From NCBI GenBank assembly GCA_937958815.1, contig CALGMR010000009.1:309306-373305 (forward strand): a stretch of DNA of 64,000 nucleotides, in the 5' to 3' direction. This DNA is from an uncultured Rhizobiaceae group bacterium (GTDB lineage: Bacteria > Pseudomonadota > Alphaproteobacteria > Rhizobiales > Rhizobiaceae). The translations under genes were made by a program, and so were the position numbers. Below the pieces are notes generated by a model. The model ran no database searches. It saw only the letters and a list, made by a program, of their open reading frames with translations, and was not told where the DNA came from. Shown here piece by piece: positions 1 through 7,358 of the stretch (positions within the stretch are counted from its first letter, which is position 1; each line of letters starts with the position of its first letter).

Positions 1-31
1 GCAATCAAAAAAGCGCTGCAGAACTCTGATT

Positions 32-1417
32 TCAAAGATATGTTTGGCGTTCCAGCTCTGACATATCTTGCTCAAAGCGCGTAATTTCAGCCTGTTTGAT
101 CGCTGAAAGAATATGGACCATTTCTTTGCCCAATGCTTGGTTTGCAAACGCACTGGATTTGAACTGATGTAAAGCATTAGTCATGACTTTCGGCAAAGGC
201 TCTCCACGGTTTGAGGTATCTTCGTCGTAAGCGTTGCCTTCTAGGGCAGGAAGAGATGGGCCTTTTCCCGCCTGCAGGCCAGCTCGCATTCCTTCCAACA
301 GGCCTGCCAATACCAGATAAGGGTTTGCGTCCGCACCCGACACACGATGTTCCAGACGTCGCGCTGCGCCTTCTGCTGCGGGCAATCGGACGGCGACAGA
401 ACGATTGTTTTCACCCCAATTGGCGCGCGTTGGCGCATAAGAACCTGGCGCCATGCGGCGGAAACCGTTGCGCGAATTGACAAAAACGAGTGTCATTTCA
501 GCCATGGTTTTCACGAGTCCAGCGGCTGCGTGTGTGAGCTGTTCATTGCCATTGGCCAAAGAGAAAATATTGTCCCCTTCGCCATTGAGCAGGCTGATAT
601 GCACATGCATGCCATTGCCAGGTTGATCTAAAAACGGTTTTGCCATGAACGTAGCTGTAAGCTTGTGCAAGCGCGCGCATTCTCGAACAATGCGCTTGAG
701 TAATACAACATCGTCTGCAGCTTTTAACGGCTCATCGCGATGAACCAGATTGATTTCAAACTGTCCGGGGCCAGCTTCTTTTACAATTGTGTCCAATGGC
801 AAGTTCGCCCATTGCGCAGCATTGCGAATATCGGCAAACACGGGCAGTTTTTCAGCCAACGCATCGAGACCATACATGAATTGGGCATCGGCAATTCCGC
901 TGTCTTCGGCTATTTCAAATGCGCTGCCGTCATCTTTCAACAAGTGAAATTCAAGTTCAAAAGCGCAAACAGGGTGCAACCCATCTTCGCTTAATCGGGC
1001 AACGGCGTTTTCAAGGACAGTTCGCGCGCAACCGCCGAAGGGCTGGTGATCCGGGCTTTGCATTTGCAAAATAACTTGAGCAGTTTTTGCTTTTTGCTGG
1101 CTGTTGCACGCAATAGATTCTGCGTGCCCCCAAGGGACAGTGGAAAGACTGCTTTCAACCGCTACGCCAAACCCGTCTTTGTCTCCGCTTGAAATGTGCA
1201 GACCCGTGTCAGGGACTTCATTTCCCCAAACATCCAGCCCATGCAACGACAGAGGAAAATTAATGCCTGTCGAAAACGCTTTTTTCAGTGAGGAGACAGG
1301 AGCCCATTTCCCTCTGGTCACGCCAGAAGGGTCGACCACCACAAACTCTACATTCTCAACAGCTGGATGATCCGCCAAAAAATTGTTCAAGACCGAATTA
1401 GAATTTTCCATGGGCAT
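32..1417 (-). CDS. Glutamine synthetase family ligase (gamma-glutamylpolyamine synthetase-like)
   Basis: About 461 aa, a normal length for the PuuA/GlnA-III-like branch that ATP-dependently joins glutamate to an amine rather than making glutamine. Visible GS landmarks are FELEFH near residues 155-160, EAGPGQFEINL near 216-226, the ammonium/ATP-site motif GNGMHVH near 269-275, and NRSVAVRLP near 340-348. The open frame begins with a GTG at 1423, but the ATG at 1417 is preceded by GAGAAG at a good distance and is preferred; another ATG lies at 1411. It is divergent from panD. A second, clearly distinct GS-family gene lies at 9493 next to puuB, so this copy may act on another amine. Family assignment is firm; substrate is inferred. 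Confidence 0.85.
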   Translation of the reverse strand: MPMENSNSVLNNFLADHPAVENVEFVVVDPSGVTRGKWAPVSSLKKAFSTGINFPLSLHGLDVWGNEVPDTGLHISSGDKDGFGVAVESSLSTVPWGHAESIACNSQQKAKTAQVILQMQSPDHQPFGGCARTVLENAVARLSEDGLHPVCAFELEFHLLKDDGSAFEIAEDSGIADAQFMYGLDALAEKLPVFADIRNAAQWANLPLDTIVKEAGPGQFEINLVHRDEPLKAADDVVLLKRIVRECARLHKLTATFMAKPFLDQPGNGMHVHISLLNGEGDNIFSLANGNEQLTHAAAGLVKTMAEMTLVFVNSRNGFRRMAPGSYAPTRANWGENNRSVAVRLPAAEGAARRLEHRVSGADANPYLVLAGLLEGMRAGLQAGKGPSLPALEGNAYDEDTSNRGEPLPKVMTNALHQFKSSAFANQALGKEMVHILSAIKQAEITRFEQDMSELERQTYL

Positions 1418-1531
1418 CTGCACAGCTTCTCGAGATTAGTTACAATTTTAACGATTATTTTTGCGGAAACTTTCAACATCACCCTTATGGCATGACACTC
1501 ACTGGGAATACAGAAAAGTGGGTATTTGGAT

Positions 1532-2038
1532 ATGAAAAAAATTGTTGCAGCCAAACTGCATGGAATTCACGTCACAGAAGCAAACCTGAACTATCATGGT
1601 TCGATCACACTAGATCCTGAACAATGCGAGTTGGCCGGCATTCTTCCGATGGAGTTTGTCGACATTTGGAACAAAAATTCCGGCGCGCGCATTTCGACTT
1701 ATGTGATTTATGGAGAGCGTGGAAGCAAGGTGTGCATCTTGAACGGCGCAGCAGCGCGCACATGCCAAAAAGGTGACGCGGTGATCATTTGCTCTAGCGA
1801 TTATATCGATTCCAGCAAATTGACTGAGATCGAGCCAAAGGTTCTCACATATGATGAACACAACAATGTCACCGAACTTTTGACTTATAAGGCCGGAAGA
1901 ATTGAAAGCGGTGGTTACACTTTTGCCATCGAAGATAAATCTGGTGATGCGTTACCAATTCCTCTGGATGAAACCTACCGCGCAACACGTTTCGATGCCC
2001 CAAAATTATCGGAAGAACATCCGGAATTTGCAGGTTAA
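1532..2038 (+). CDS. panD: Aspartate 1-decarboxylase (pyruvoyl-type)
   Basis: Makes beta-alanine from L-aspartate for pantothenate and CoA synthesis, in the cytoplasm. The N-terminus reads [19 protein letters not shown] and is followed by YHGSIT; Gly23-Ser24 is the expected self-cleavage site that creates the pyruvoyl group. The later motif [16 protein letters not shown] also fits the family. The protein is about 168 aa, longer than the usual 120-140 aa, because of a C-terminal extension (about residues 120-168) of unknown role. The frame extends to a TTG at 1526, but the ATG at 1532 matches the family N-terminus. A strong terminator follows at once. The gene stands alone here; a PanB-like gene at 60.4 kb is distant and divergent in sequence. 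Confidence 0.93.
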   Translation: MKKIVAAKLHGIHVTEANLNYHGSITLDPEQCELAGILPMEFVDIWNKNSGARISTYVIYGERGSKVCILNGAAARTCQKGDAVIICSSDYIDSSKLTEIEPKVLTYDEHNNVTELLTYKAGRIESGGYTFAIEDKSGDALPIPLDETYRATRFDAPKLSEEHPEFAG

Positions 2039-2053
2039 AGACTCTGACAAACT

Positions 2054-2089
2054 AAAAAAGGCCGCTTGATTACTCAAGCGGCCTTTTTT
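2054..2089. terminator. Bidirectional rho-independent terminator between panD and the transglycosylase gene
   Basis: An A-tract, the stem GGCCGCTTGA, a four-base loop (TTAC), TCAAGCGGCC and a T-tract form a hairpin usable from both strands. It sits between convergent genes. Almost the same stem recurs after isocitrate lyase at 6752-6771. Confidence 0.93.
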
Positions 2090-2109
2090 CATTTTCAGCT
2101 GTCTAAAAT

Positions 2110-2928
2110 CTACAAAGACGCAGCGAACTTCGCGATGGCGTTTTGATAAGCGGAAGAGGCGTTCCACTCATTCAATACGCGGAAATTGCGTGTCCCCGGG
2201 CCGTAGGGCTGGCCTGCTTGCCATCCATATGCACGAAGGTAGTTGGCTGTAGATGCCAAAACGTCTGGAACCGAACGCAGAAGATCGCGCCCACCACCGT
2301 CGAAATCTACGCCGAACTTGATGTAGTTGGCGGCCATGAACTGTGTTTGCCCAATTTCACCATGGGCAGCGCCACGAAACTTGCTGCGCGGGATCCAGCC
2401 TTTATCAACAATTTTTAGAGCAGCCATGAGGTTCGGTTTGAAAAAACCAGAGCGACGGCAATCGTGGGTCAAAGACGCCAAGGATGTGATGATGTCTTTC
2501 TTGCCTGTGAAACGACCAAATCCGGTTTCCATACCCCAGATTGTTGCCAAAACTTCTTTTTGCACGCCAAATCGTTTCTCGACTTTAGCAAATGTACGAC
2601 GATATTTCTTCAGCCGTGAAAGCGTTGGGCCGCGCAAACCAGCTGTTTTCTTTTTGTAGAATTTGTTGAAATTGCTCTTTGAACTGGCTGCACGTCTAAA
2701 CCCTGCGTTCACTTTACGATCATAAGCGATGACGCTGGAAGAGTATTTTGTGCTGGCCAGGGCATTAAGTCCGCGCTTGCCAATGCCTGCCGCCCTTGCT
2801 TCACGGGCAAAATCTTTTTTGAAAGCGTTAAACCCTGAACCACTGTTGCTGCATTTTGCGGCAAGCGCTGCACTGGATGTGAACGTCATAGCAACGGTGG
2901 CTGCCACTAAAATCAGTTTCTTTGTCAT
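2110..2928 (-). CDS. Lytic murein transglycosylase, MltB/SLT_2 family
   Basis: 272 aa exported enzyme that cleaves peptidoglycan glycan strands with formation of 1,6-anhydro-muramyl ends. A Sec signal peptide is seen at residues 1-23 (MTKKLILVAATVAMTF, then ALAAKC). The catalytic glutamate is probably E134 in WGMETGFGRF. HGEIGQTQFMAANY and the late NYLRAYGWQ motif are typical of the MltB group. Cys26 follows the signal peptide, but no clean lipobox is seen (ALAAKC), so a periplasmic rather than lipoprotein form is the first guess. There is no C-terminal peptidoglycan-binding domain. About 105 bases upstream of the start lies a perfect CtrA-type site (3033-3047) on the same strand, suggesting cell-cycle control. 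Confidence 0.9.
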   Translation of the reverse strand: MTKKLILVAATVAMTFTSSAALAAKCSNSGSGFNAFKKDFAREARAAGIGKRGLNALASTKYSSSVIAYDRKVNAGFRRAASSKSNFNKFYKKKTAGLRGPTLSRLKKYRRTFAKVEKRFGVQKEVLATIWGMETGFGRFTGKKDIITSLASLTHDCRRSGFFKPNLMAALKIVDKGWIPRSKFRGAAHGEIGQTQFMAANYIKFGVDFDGGGRDLLRSVPDVLASTANYLRAYGWQAGQPYGPGTRNFRVLNEWNASSAYQNAIAKFAASL

Positions 2929-3032
2929 GTTTTCCTCATGGAATTAAGAAGATTTCGCGGGACGGGGTCGACCCACGTGATCACTCAAACACCCCGCCAG
3001 ATTATTCATGTGCTGACTGAATCGTGCAAGGG

Positions 3033-3047
3033 TTAACCAAACGTTAA
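3033..3047 (-). promoter_or_regulatory. Perfect CtrA-type binding motif (TTAA-N7-TTAA)
   Basis: The minus strand reads TTAACGTTTGGTTAAC, matching the alphaproteobacterial CtrA consensus TTAA-N7-TTAAC exactly. It lies between the regulator gene end (3059) and the transglycosylase start (2928), oriented towards the latter. Motif identity is seen; CtrA binding is inferred. Confidence 0.6.
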
Positions 3048-3058
3048 ATGCGGCGAAT

Positions 3059-4576
3059 TTATGTGAGCCCGTAAGCGCCGAAACCTTGTACAAGATCATC
3101 TAAACCAAGAGGTCGGGTGATTGGCGGGGCAGAACGTGCCACGCAATCCGTGCGCTCACACAGGCGACAAGATGGTCCGATTGCCAGCGGAGCAACCTGA
3201 ACAGGATCGGGCAAATACCTTGTATGGGCTACATTTTCGCTGTCAAAACGCTCTGAGGGGGACACCCGCTTAGCGGTTCCTTCCTTGGCAGCGGCAAGTC
3301 GCTGTTTGGCCTGAACATCCTCAATACCCAATAAGACTGCAGTTCGCCTTGGCCGATCGCCCGCTCCTTCATGGGGGCCATCAATTGTTTTTGATAATGT
3401 GAGATAAACCGTGGAATCTTCTCCCACCACACGTTCTGATATAATTTCATCAGGTTTGGCAAACGCTGCATGAATGCCCAATTTGGGACAATTGCCTCCA
3501 AATCGCGCCACTGGAAAACCTTTGGCTCCAATTCGCCGCAACAGGTTTCCCCCCTGATCAATTTGCATGGCAAAAAATGGCAAGCCAGCCCGTCGACCAG
3601 AACTTTTGTCCTGCAACGACACCAGGCGTTCAGCGACCTGCGAAAACCCCGTTTCAAAACGTGTGGCCAATAAGAGGGGGTCGTATTTCAATCTTTCCGC
3701 CGTTTGCAAAAACTTGTTGTAGGGCATGAGAACACACAGTGCCGTATATCGCGCTAATTCCATACGTGCCAAACGCTTGGCTTCATCCCCTTCAATTTTT
3801 AACAGCTCAATCTCTTCATCCAGGGCTTCACTTTCGCGGCGCAAAACAAGTTCTTGCGCCAAAACCTCGGCACGTTCTTCGCGCGGCAAACGTTCAGAAA
3901 TGAACAAACGTCCTGAATGCCGATCCAACCGTTTTTTCCAAACAGGCATGGTTTCCACGGGCAAGACCTGTACGGCCAGACCGTGATCAGCACGCAACAA
4001 GGTATAAAGCGCTGCCATTTTGCCTTGGTTGTCACCCAAAGCTGCCGTGATTCTTTCCGCAGCGCGTTCCAATGATGGGAAGCTCCAAACCGTGCTTTCA
4101 AAAACCGAACGCACAGCATCAACAGGCAGTTGTGTGACAGAAGGCTGGGAGAGCTCACCACCCTCCCCCATAAGCCGCGACAGGTCACTCAACCGTTCCT
4201 GTTGTTCGCGATAGGCACGATAAAGTTTCACAATTCCAAGCGCTGCATTTGGCGCACCATCGGACAGTTCCAGCAATTCGCCCGGGCCCGGCAGTTCGCT
4301 GGACAAAAGCGGGTCTGCAAACACTTCGCGCAATGCGGGAACAGATCCACCTTCGCCGGTGGGCTGCAAGTCTTCTGGTGCCACTTGATATGTAGCGACA
4401 AGTTTCAAAACCAATTGCGCCGTCAATGGGCGTTGGTTGCGCTCAATCAGGTTAAGATAGCTCGGTGAAATATCCAACTGTTGCGCCATGGCAGTCTGAG
4501 TCAGATCCAAAGAAGTGCGAATGCGGCGCACGCGAGGACCAGCAAATATTTTGGTGTCAGCCATTTTACAAACCAT
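3059..4576 (-). CDS. XRE-family regulator of the ScfR/RamB type (short-chain fatty acyl / glyoxylate shunt regulator)
   Basis: 505 aa cytoplasmic DNA-binding protein. An XRE helix-turn-helix occupies about residues 12-65 (LDLTQTAMAQQL, then ISPSYLNLIERNQRPL). The middle has an IrrE/DUF955-like region with RLPREERAEVLAQELVL, and the C-terminus has the DUF2083-type region ending in a cysteine cluster (CRLCERTDC, then VARS). This layout is that of RamB/ScfR regulators, which control acetate, propionate and glyoxylate-shunt genes. It is transcribed divergently from the small protein and isocitrate lyase genes, and TTTACAAA boxes lie over its own start and in front of both target genes, pointing to autoregulation and control of aceA. 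The first ATG (4576) is used here; an ATG at 4564 is also possible. Confidence 0.88.
   Translation of the reverse strand: MVCKMADTKIFAGPRVRRIRTSLDLTQTAMAQQLDISPSYLNLIERNQRPLTAQLVLKLVATYQVAPEDLQPTGEGGSVPALREVFADPLLSSELPGPGELLELSDGAPNAALGIVKLYRAYREQQERLSDLSRLMGEGGELSQPSVTQLPVDAVRSVFESTVWSFPSLERAAERITAALGDNQGKMAALYTLLRADHGLAVQVLPVETMPVWKKRLDRHSGRLFISERLPREERAEVLAQELVLRRESEALDEEIELLKIEGDEAKRLARMELARYTALCVLMPYNKFLQTAERLKYDPLLLATRFETGFSQVAERLVSLQDKSSGRRAGLPFFAMQIDQGGNLLRRIGAKGFPVARFGGNCPKLGIHAAFAKPDEIISERVVGEDSTVYLTLSKTIDGPHEGAGDRPRRTAVLLGIEDVQAKQRLAAAKEGTAKRVSPSERFDSENVAHTRYLPDPVQVAPLAIGPSCRLCERTDCVARSAPPITRPLGLDDLVQGFGAYGLT
4565..4572 (+). promoter_or_regulatory. TTTACAAA box overlapping the regulator start
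   Basis: One of several TTTACAAA copies in the aceA control region (others at 4608-4615, 4752-4759, 5101-5108). It overlaps the first codons of the divergent regulator, consistent with autorepression. Function inferred. Confidence 0.4.
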
Positions 4577-4741
4577 ACCGTAAACAACGCTTCATTTTAT
4601 GACAAAATTTACAAACTTACAATTCTAAGAGTCACAAATCGTACATTCACACCCAATTTTGCAGCTAAAAATACATTTTTTCTACAGTTTGTCGTCGAGC
4701 TATGCTTTCTAAAGTTCATCAGGCGCGGTTTTACACCAAGC

Positions 4742-4759
4742 TTTGTAAAAATTTACAAA
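4742..4759. promoter_or_regulatory. Perfect inverted repeat TTTGTAAA-N2-TTTACAAA, candidate operator
   Basis: Two 8-base arms with a 2-base spacer lie 31 bases upstream of the ATG at 4791. The half-site TTTACAAA also occurs singly at 4565, 4608 and 5101, all within the control region of the regulator, the small protein and aceA. It is the best candidate binding site for the RamB/ScfR-like regulator encoded next to it. Palindrome and repeats are seen; the bound protein is inferred. Confidence 0.6.
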
Positions 4760-4790
4760 CTCAACAGAACACGCAAGCGAGGACTATTTC

Positions 4791-5045
4791 ATGACCAATA
4801 CAGTGACACCTATCAAAAAAGCCAAGCAGCGCGCCGCTGATCTTTCTGCCGAACGTATGTCTTCTGTGTCGGATGATCAGGAAACAGCAATCCGCCAGCT
4901 GGCCAACGACCTCCACCGCCTCAACCACGCAGTTATGCGCGCAGTGGATGCAGGCGTAAGTGTCGAACTCGTTCGCTCAGCACGTCATCACGGCGGTGAG
5001 GGCAACTGGGGCGATATGATGGTTCCCGTCATCGTCAAAGGCTAA
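4791..5045 (+). CDS. Small protein of unknown function preceding isocitrate lyase
   Basis: 84 aa, basic at the N-terminus (TPIKKAKQRAADL) with a predicted helical middle (QETAIRQLANDLHRLNHAVM) and a C-terminal RHHGGEGNWGDMMVPVIVKG segment. No known domain is recognised. No signal peptide or membrane segment. It starts with ATG 31 bases after the perfect operator-like palindrome and ends 77 bases before aceA, on the same strand, with a stable stem-loop in between. Coding reality is supported by the position, the normal codon use and the fact that the regulatory palindrome is in front of it rather than directly in front of aceA. It may be a co-regulated modulator of the shunt, but this is only inference. 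Confidence 0.75.
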   Translation: MTNTVTPIKKAKQRAADLSAERMSSVSDDQETAIRQLANDLHRLNHAVMRAVDAGVSVELVRSARHHGGEGNWGDMMVPVIVKG

Positions 5046-5065
5046 CGCCATCACCATCGGGATTT

Positions 5066-5093
5066 GGGCGCGATTGCCCTCTCAATCGCGCCC
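5066..5093 (+). other. Stable stem-loop between the small gene and isocitrate lyase
   Basis: GGGCGCGATTG, loop CCCTCT, CAATCGCGCCC: an 11-bp perfect GC-rich stem followed by a weak T-rich stretch. It could act as a partial terminator or a 3' end stabiliser for the upstream mRNA. A TTTACAAA box (5101-5108) follows directly, so a second start for aceA is possible. Confidence 0.65.
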
Positions 5094-5122
5094 TCTTATA
5101 TTTACAAAACAGGATTCACAAA

Positions 5123-6715
5123 ATGTCTTACTCATCTGAAATCGGTAACGCCGACCGCCTCATTTCTACCAATGGTGCACCGTGGAGCGGCATCAGCGCT
5201 GAAAGCGTCGCACGTATGCGCATGCAAAACCGCTTTCAAACGGGCATCGACATTGCAAAATACACCGCCGGTATTATGCGCCGCGATATGGCGGCTTACG
5301 ATGCAGACCCAGCCGCTTACACACAGTCTCTCGGCTGCTGGCACGGGTTTATCGGCCAGCAAAAAATGATCTCCATAAAGAAGCACTTTGAATCAACAGA
5401 CCGCCGTTACCTTTACCTTTCTGGTTGGATGGTTGCAGCACTGCGCTCCGAATTTGGCCCATTGCCCGATCAGTCTATGCATGAAAAGACGTCAGTGCCC
5501 GCGTTGATTGAAGAACTCTACACTTTCTTGCGTCAAGCCGACGCTCGCGAGCTGGGCGGTATGTTCCGCGAATTGGATGCCGCGCGTGATGCAGGCGATG
5601 AGCTCACCGCAAAGCGCATTGAGACATCCATCGACAATTATCAAACCCATGTTGTGCCCGTGATTGCAGACATTGATGCCGGGTTTGGCAATGCGGAAGC
5701 GACTTATCTTCTGGCTAAGAAAATGATTGAAGCCGGTGCTTGTGCCCTGCAAATTGAAAACCAAGTGTCCGATGAAAAACAATGCGGCCACCAAGACGGC
5801 AAAGTGACAGTTCCCCATGAAGACTTCCTCGCGAAAGTTCGCGCTTGTCGCTACGCTTTCCTTGAACTTGGTGTTGAAGATGGCGTGATTGTTACCCGTA
5901 CAGATTCACTGGGTGCAGGCCTAACCAAGCAAATCGCGGTTTCCAAAGAACCAGGCGACTTGGGCGACCAATATAATTCATACCTTGATTGTGAAGAGAT
6001 CGATCCAAGCGACATGCAAAATGGCGATGTGGTTTTGAACCGCGACGGCAAACTTTTGCGTCCAAAGCGTTTGGCAAGCAACCTGTTCCAATTCCGCGAG
6101 GGCACAGGTGAAGCTCGTTGCGTAATGGACAGTATTGCATCTCTGCAAAATGGCTCTGACCTTCTGTGGATCGAAACCGAGAAGCCTCATATCGAGCAGA
6201 TCGCGGGTATGGTGGATGAAATTCGAAAGGTCATTCCAAATGCAAAACTGGTCTACAACAATTCACCATCTTTCAACTGGACGCTGAACTTCCGCCAGCA
6301 AGTGTTTGATGCGTGGACAGAAGAAGGCCGCGATATGTCTGATTACAATCGCGCGGATCTGATGAATGCATCATATGACGAGTCAGAATTGTCGACTGAA
6401 GCTGACAACCGCATCAGGTCTTTCCAGAAAGATTCATCGGCACGTGCAGGCATTTTCCATCACCTGATTACACTTCCAACCTACCACACAGCGGCATTGT
6501 CTACGGACAATCTGGCGAAAGACTATTTCGGTGACGAAGGAATGCTTGGTTACGTTGCAGGTGTTCAACGCAAAGAAATTCGCCAGGGCATTGCATGCGT
6601 AAAACACCAAAACATGGCCGGTTCTGACATGGGTGACGACCACAAAGAATACTTTGCTGGTGAGGCTGCATTGAAAGCAGCTGGCGAAGACAACACCATG
6701 AACCAGTTCGGTTAA
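5123..6715 (+). CDS. aceA: Isocitrate lyase (long form)
   Basis: 530 aa, first enzyme of the glyoxylate shunt: isocitrate to glyoxylate plus succinate, letting the cell grow on acetate and fatty acids. The active-site signature is KQCGH at residues 219-223 with the catalytic cysteine at 221. VIADIDAGFGNAEATY and GVIVTRTDSLGAG are further family motifs. The length and the KQCGH variant match the longer Pseudomonas/alphaproteobacterial type (about 530 aa) rather than the 434 aa E. coli form. It lies downstream of a small gene and a ScfR/RamB-like regulator whose putative boxes are present at 4742-4759 and 5101-5108. Malate synthase is not in this window. A strong terminator follows. Confidence 0.97.
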   Translation: MSYSSEIGNADRLISTNGAPWSGISAESVARMRMQNRFQTGIDIAKYTAGIMRRDMAAYDADPAAYTQSLGCWHGFIGQQKMISIKKHFESTDRRYLYLSGWMVAALRSEFGPLPDQSMHEKTSVPALIEELYTFLRQADARELGGMFRELDAARDAGDELTAKRIETSIDNYQTHVVPVIADIDAGFGNAEATYLLAKKMIEAGACALQIENQVSDEKQCGHQDGKVTVPHEDFLAKVRACRYAFLELGVEDGVIVTRTDSLGAGLTKQIAVSKEPGDLGDQYNSYLDCEEIDPSDMQNGDVVLNRDGKLLRPKRLASNLFQFREGTGEARCVMDSIASLQNGSDLLWIETEKPHIEQIAGMVDEIRKVIPNAKLVYNNSPSFNWTLNFRQQVFDAWTEEGRDMSDYNRADLMNASYDESELSTEADNRIRSFQKDSSARAGIFHHLITLPTYHTAALSTDNLAKDYFGDEGMLGYVAGVQRKEIRQGIACVKHQNMAGSDMGDDHKEYFAGEAALKAAGEDNTMNQFG

Positions 6716-6745
6716 GACACGGTCTGGTTTCCACTGGCAAAAAAT

Positions 6746-6780
6746 TGAAGACCGCTTGATTGTTCAAGCGGCCTTTTTTT
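6746..6780 (+). terminator. Rho-independent terminator after isocitrate lyase
   Basis: CCGCTTGA, loop TTGT, TCAAGCGG, then CCTTTTTTT. The stem is nearly identical to the panD terminator at 2054-2089. Confidence 0.92.
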
Positions 6781-6817
6781 GATTTATTGGGATGTCAGCA
6801 ACACATGTCGGCTCCAT

Positions 6818-7345
6818 ATGAAAACACTCGCCTCACTTGCTCTGGCTTTCAGCCTGCTATTTTCAAACAGCCCAGCTTTGTCTCAAGTGTTGGAGGATGA
6901 TGAGGCGCGTCCGCTCAATGTTTTGGAAATTTACGATGGCACACATTTCCTGTCGATGGACAAAGCTGTCCCAAAGGGAAACATACTGGTTCACTTTTGG
7001 GCCACCTGGTGCGGCCCTTGTAAAGAAGAGCTTCCCCACATCGAAACCTTTTACAAAGAGTTGAAAAAGAAGGGCGCTGCCGACAAATTGGTGATTGTCT
7101 CCATCGACACGATCCCTTTTGAAGATGTGCTGTCTTTTATGCGCAAAGTGGTGAGTCTGAAAGACCTGCCAACGCTCCAAACATCGCCCATCGATATTCC
7201 AAAAATATTTCCTGTGCGCGGCTATCCGGTGTCATTTTTGTTGGACGGCGAACGCCATATCGTTGCCAAACAAGATGGCCCCATCAACTGGCAAGACGAA
7301 AAGGTAAAAGACCTTCTCTTCACCCATTTCAAAGTTGCGAAATAG
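6818..7345 (+). CDS. TlpA-like periplasmic thioredoxin-fold protein
   Basis: About 175 aa. A Sec signal peptide is visible (MKTLASLALAFSLLF, cleavage near ALS-Q at residue 23). The redox motif WCGPC is at residues 64-68 (Cys65 and Cys68) inside HFWATWCGPCKEEL, characteristic of TlpA/ResA-type thiol-disulfide oxidoreductases. A cis-proline-like RGYPVSFLL segment follows. It should act in the periplasm as a reductant, for example in cytochrome c or copper-site maturation, but the neighbours do not tell which. The frame is open from 6779, but that would begin inside the preceding terminator; ATG 6818 directly precedes the signal peptide. Convergent with the HerA-like gene, 13 bases apart. Confidence 0.87.
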   Translation: MKTLASLALAFSLLFSNSPALSQVLEDDEARPLNVLEIYDGTHFLSMDKAVPKGNILVHFWATWCGPCKEELPHIETFYKELKKKGAADKLVIVSIDTIPFEDVLSFMRKVVSLKDLPTLQTSPIDIPKIFPVRGYPVSFLLDGERHIVAKQDGPINWQDEKVKDLLFTHFKVAK

Positions 7346-7358
7346 AACTGCAGCGCGT

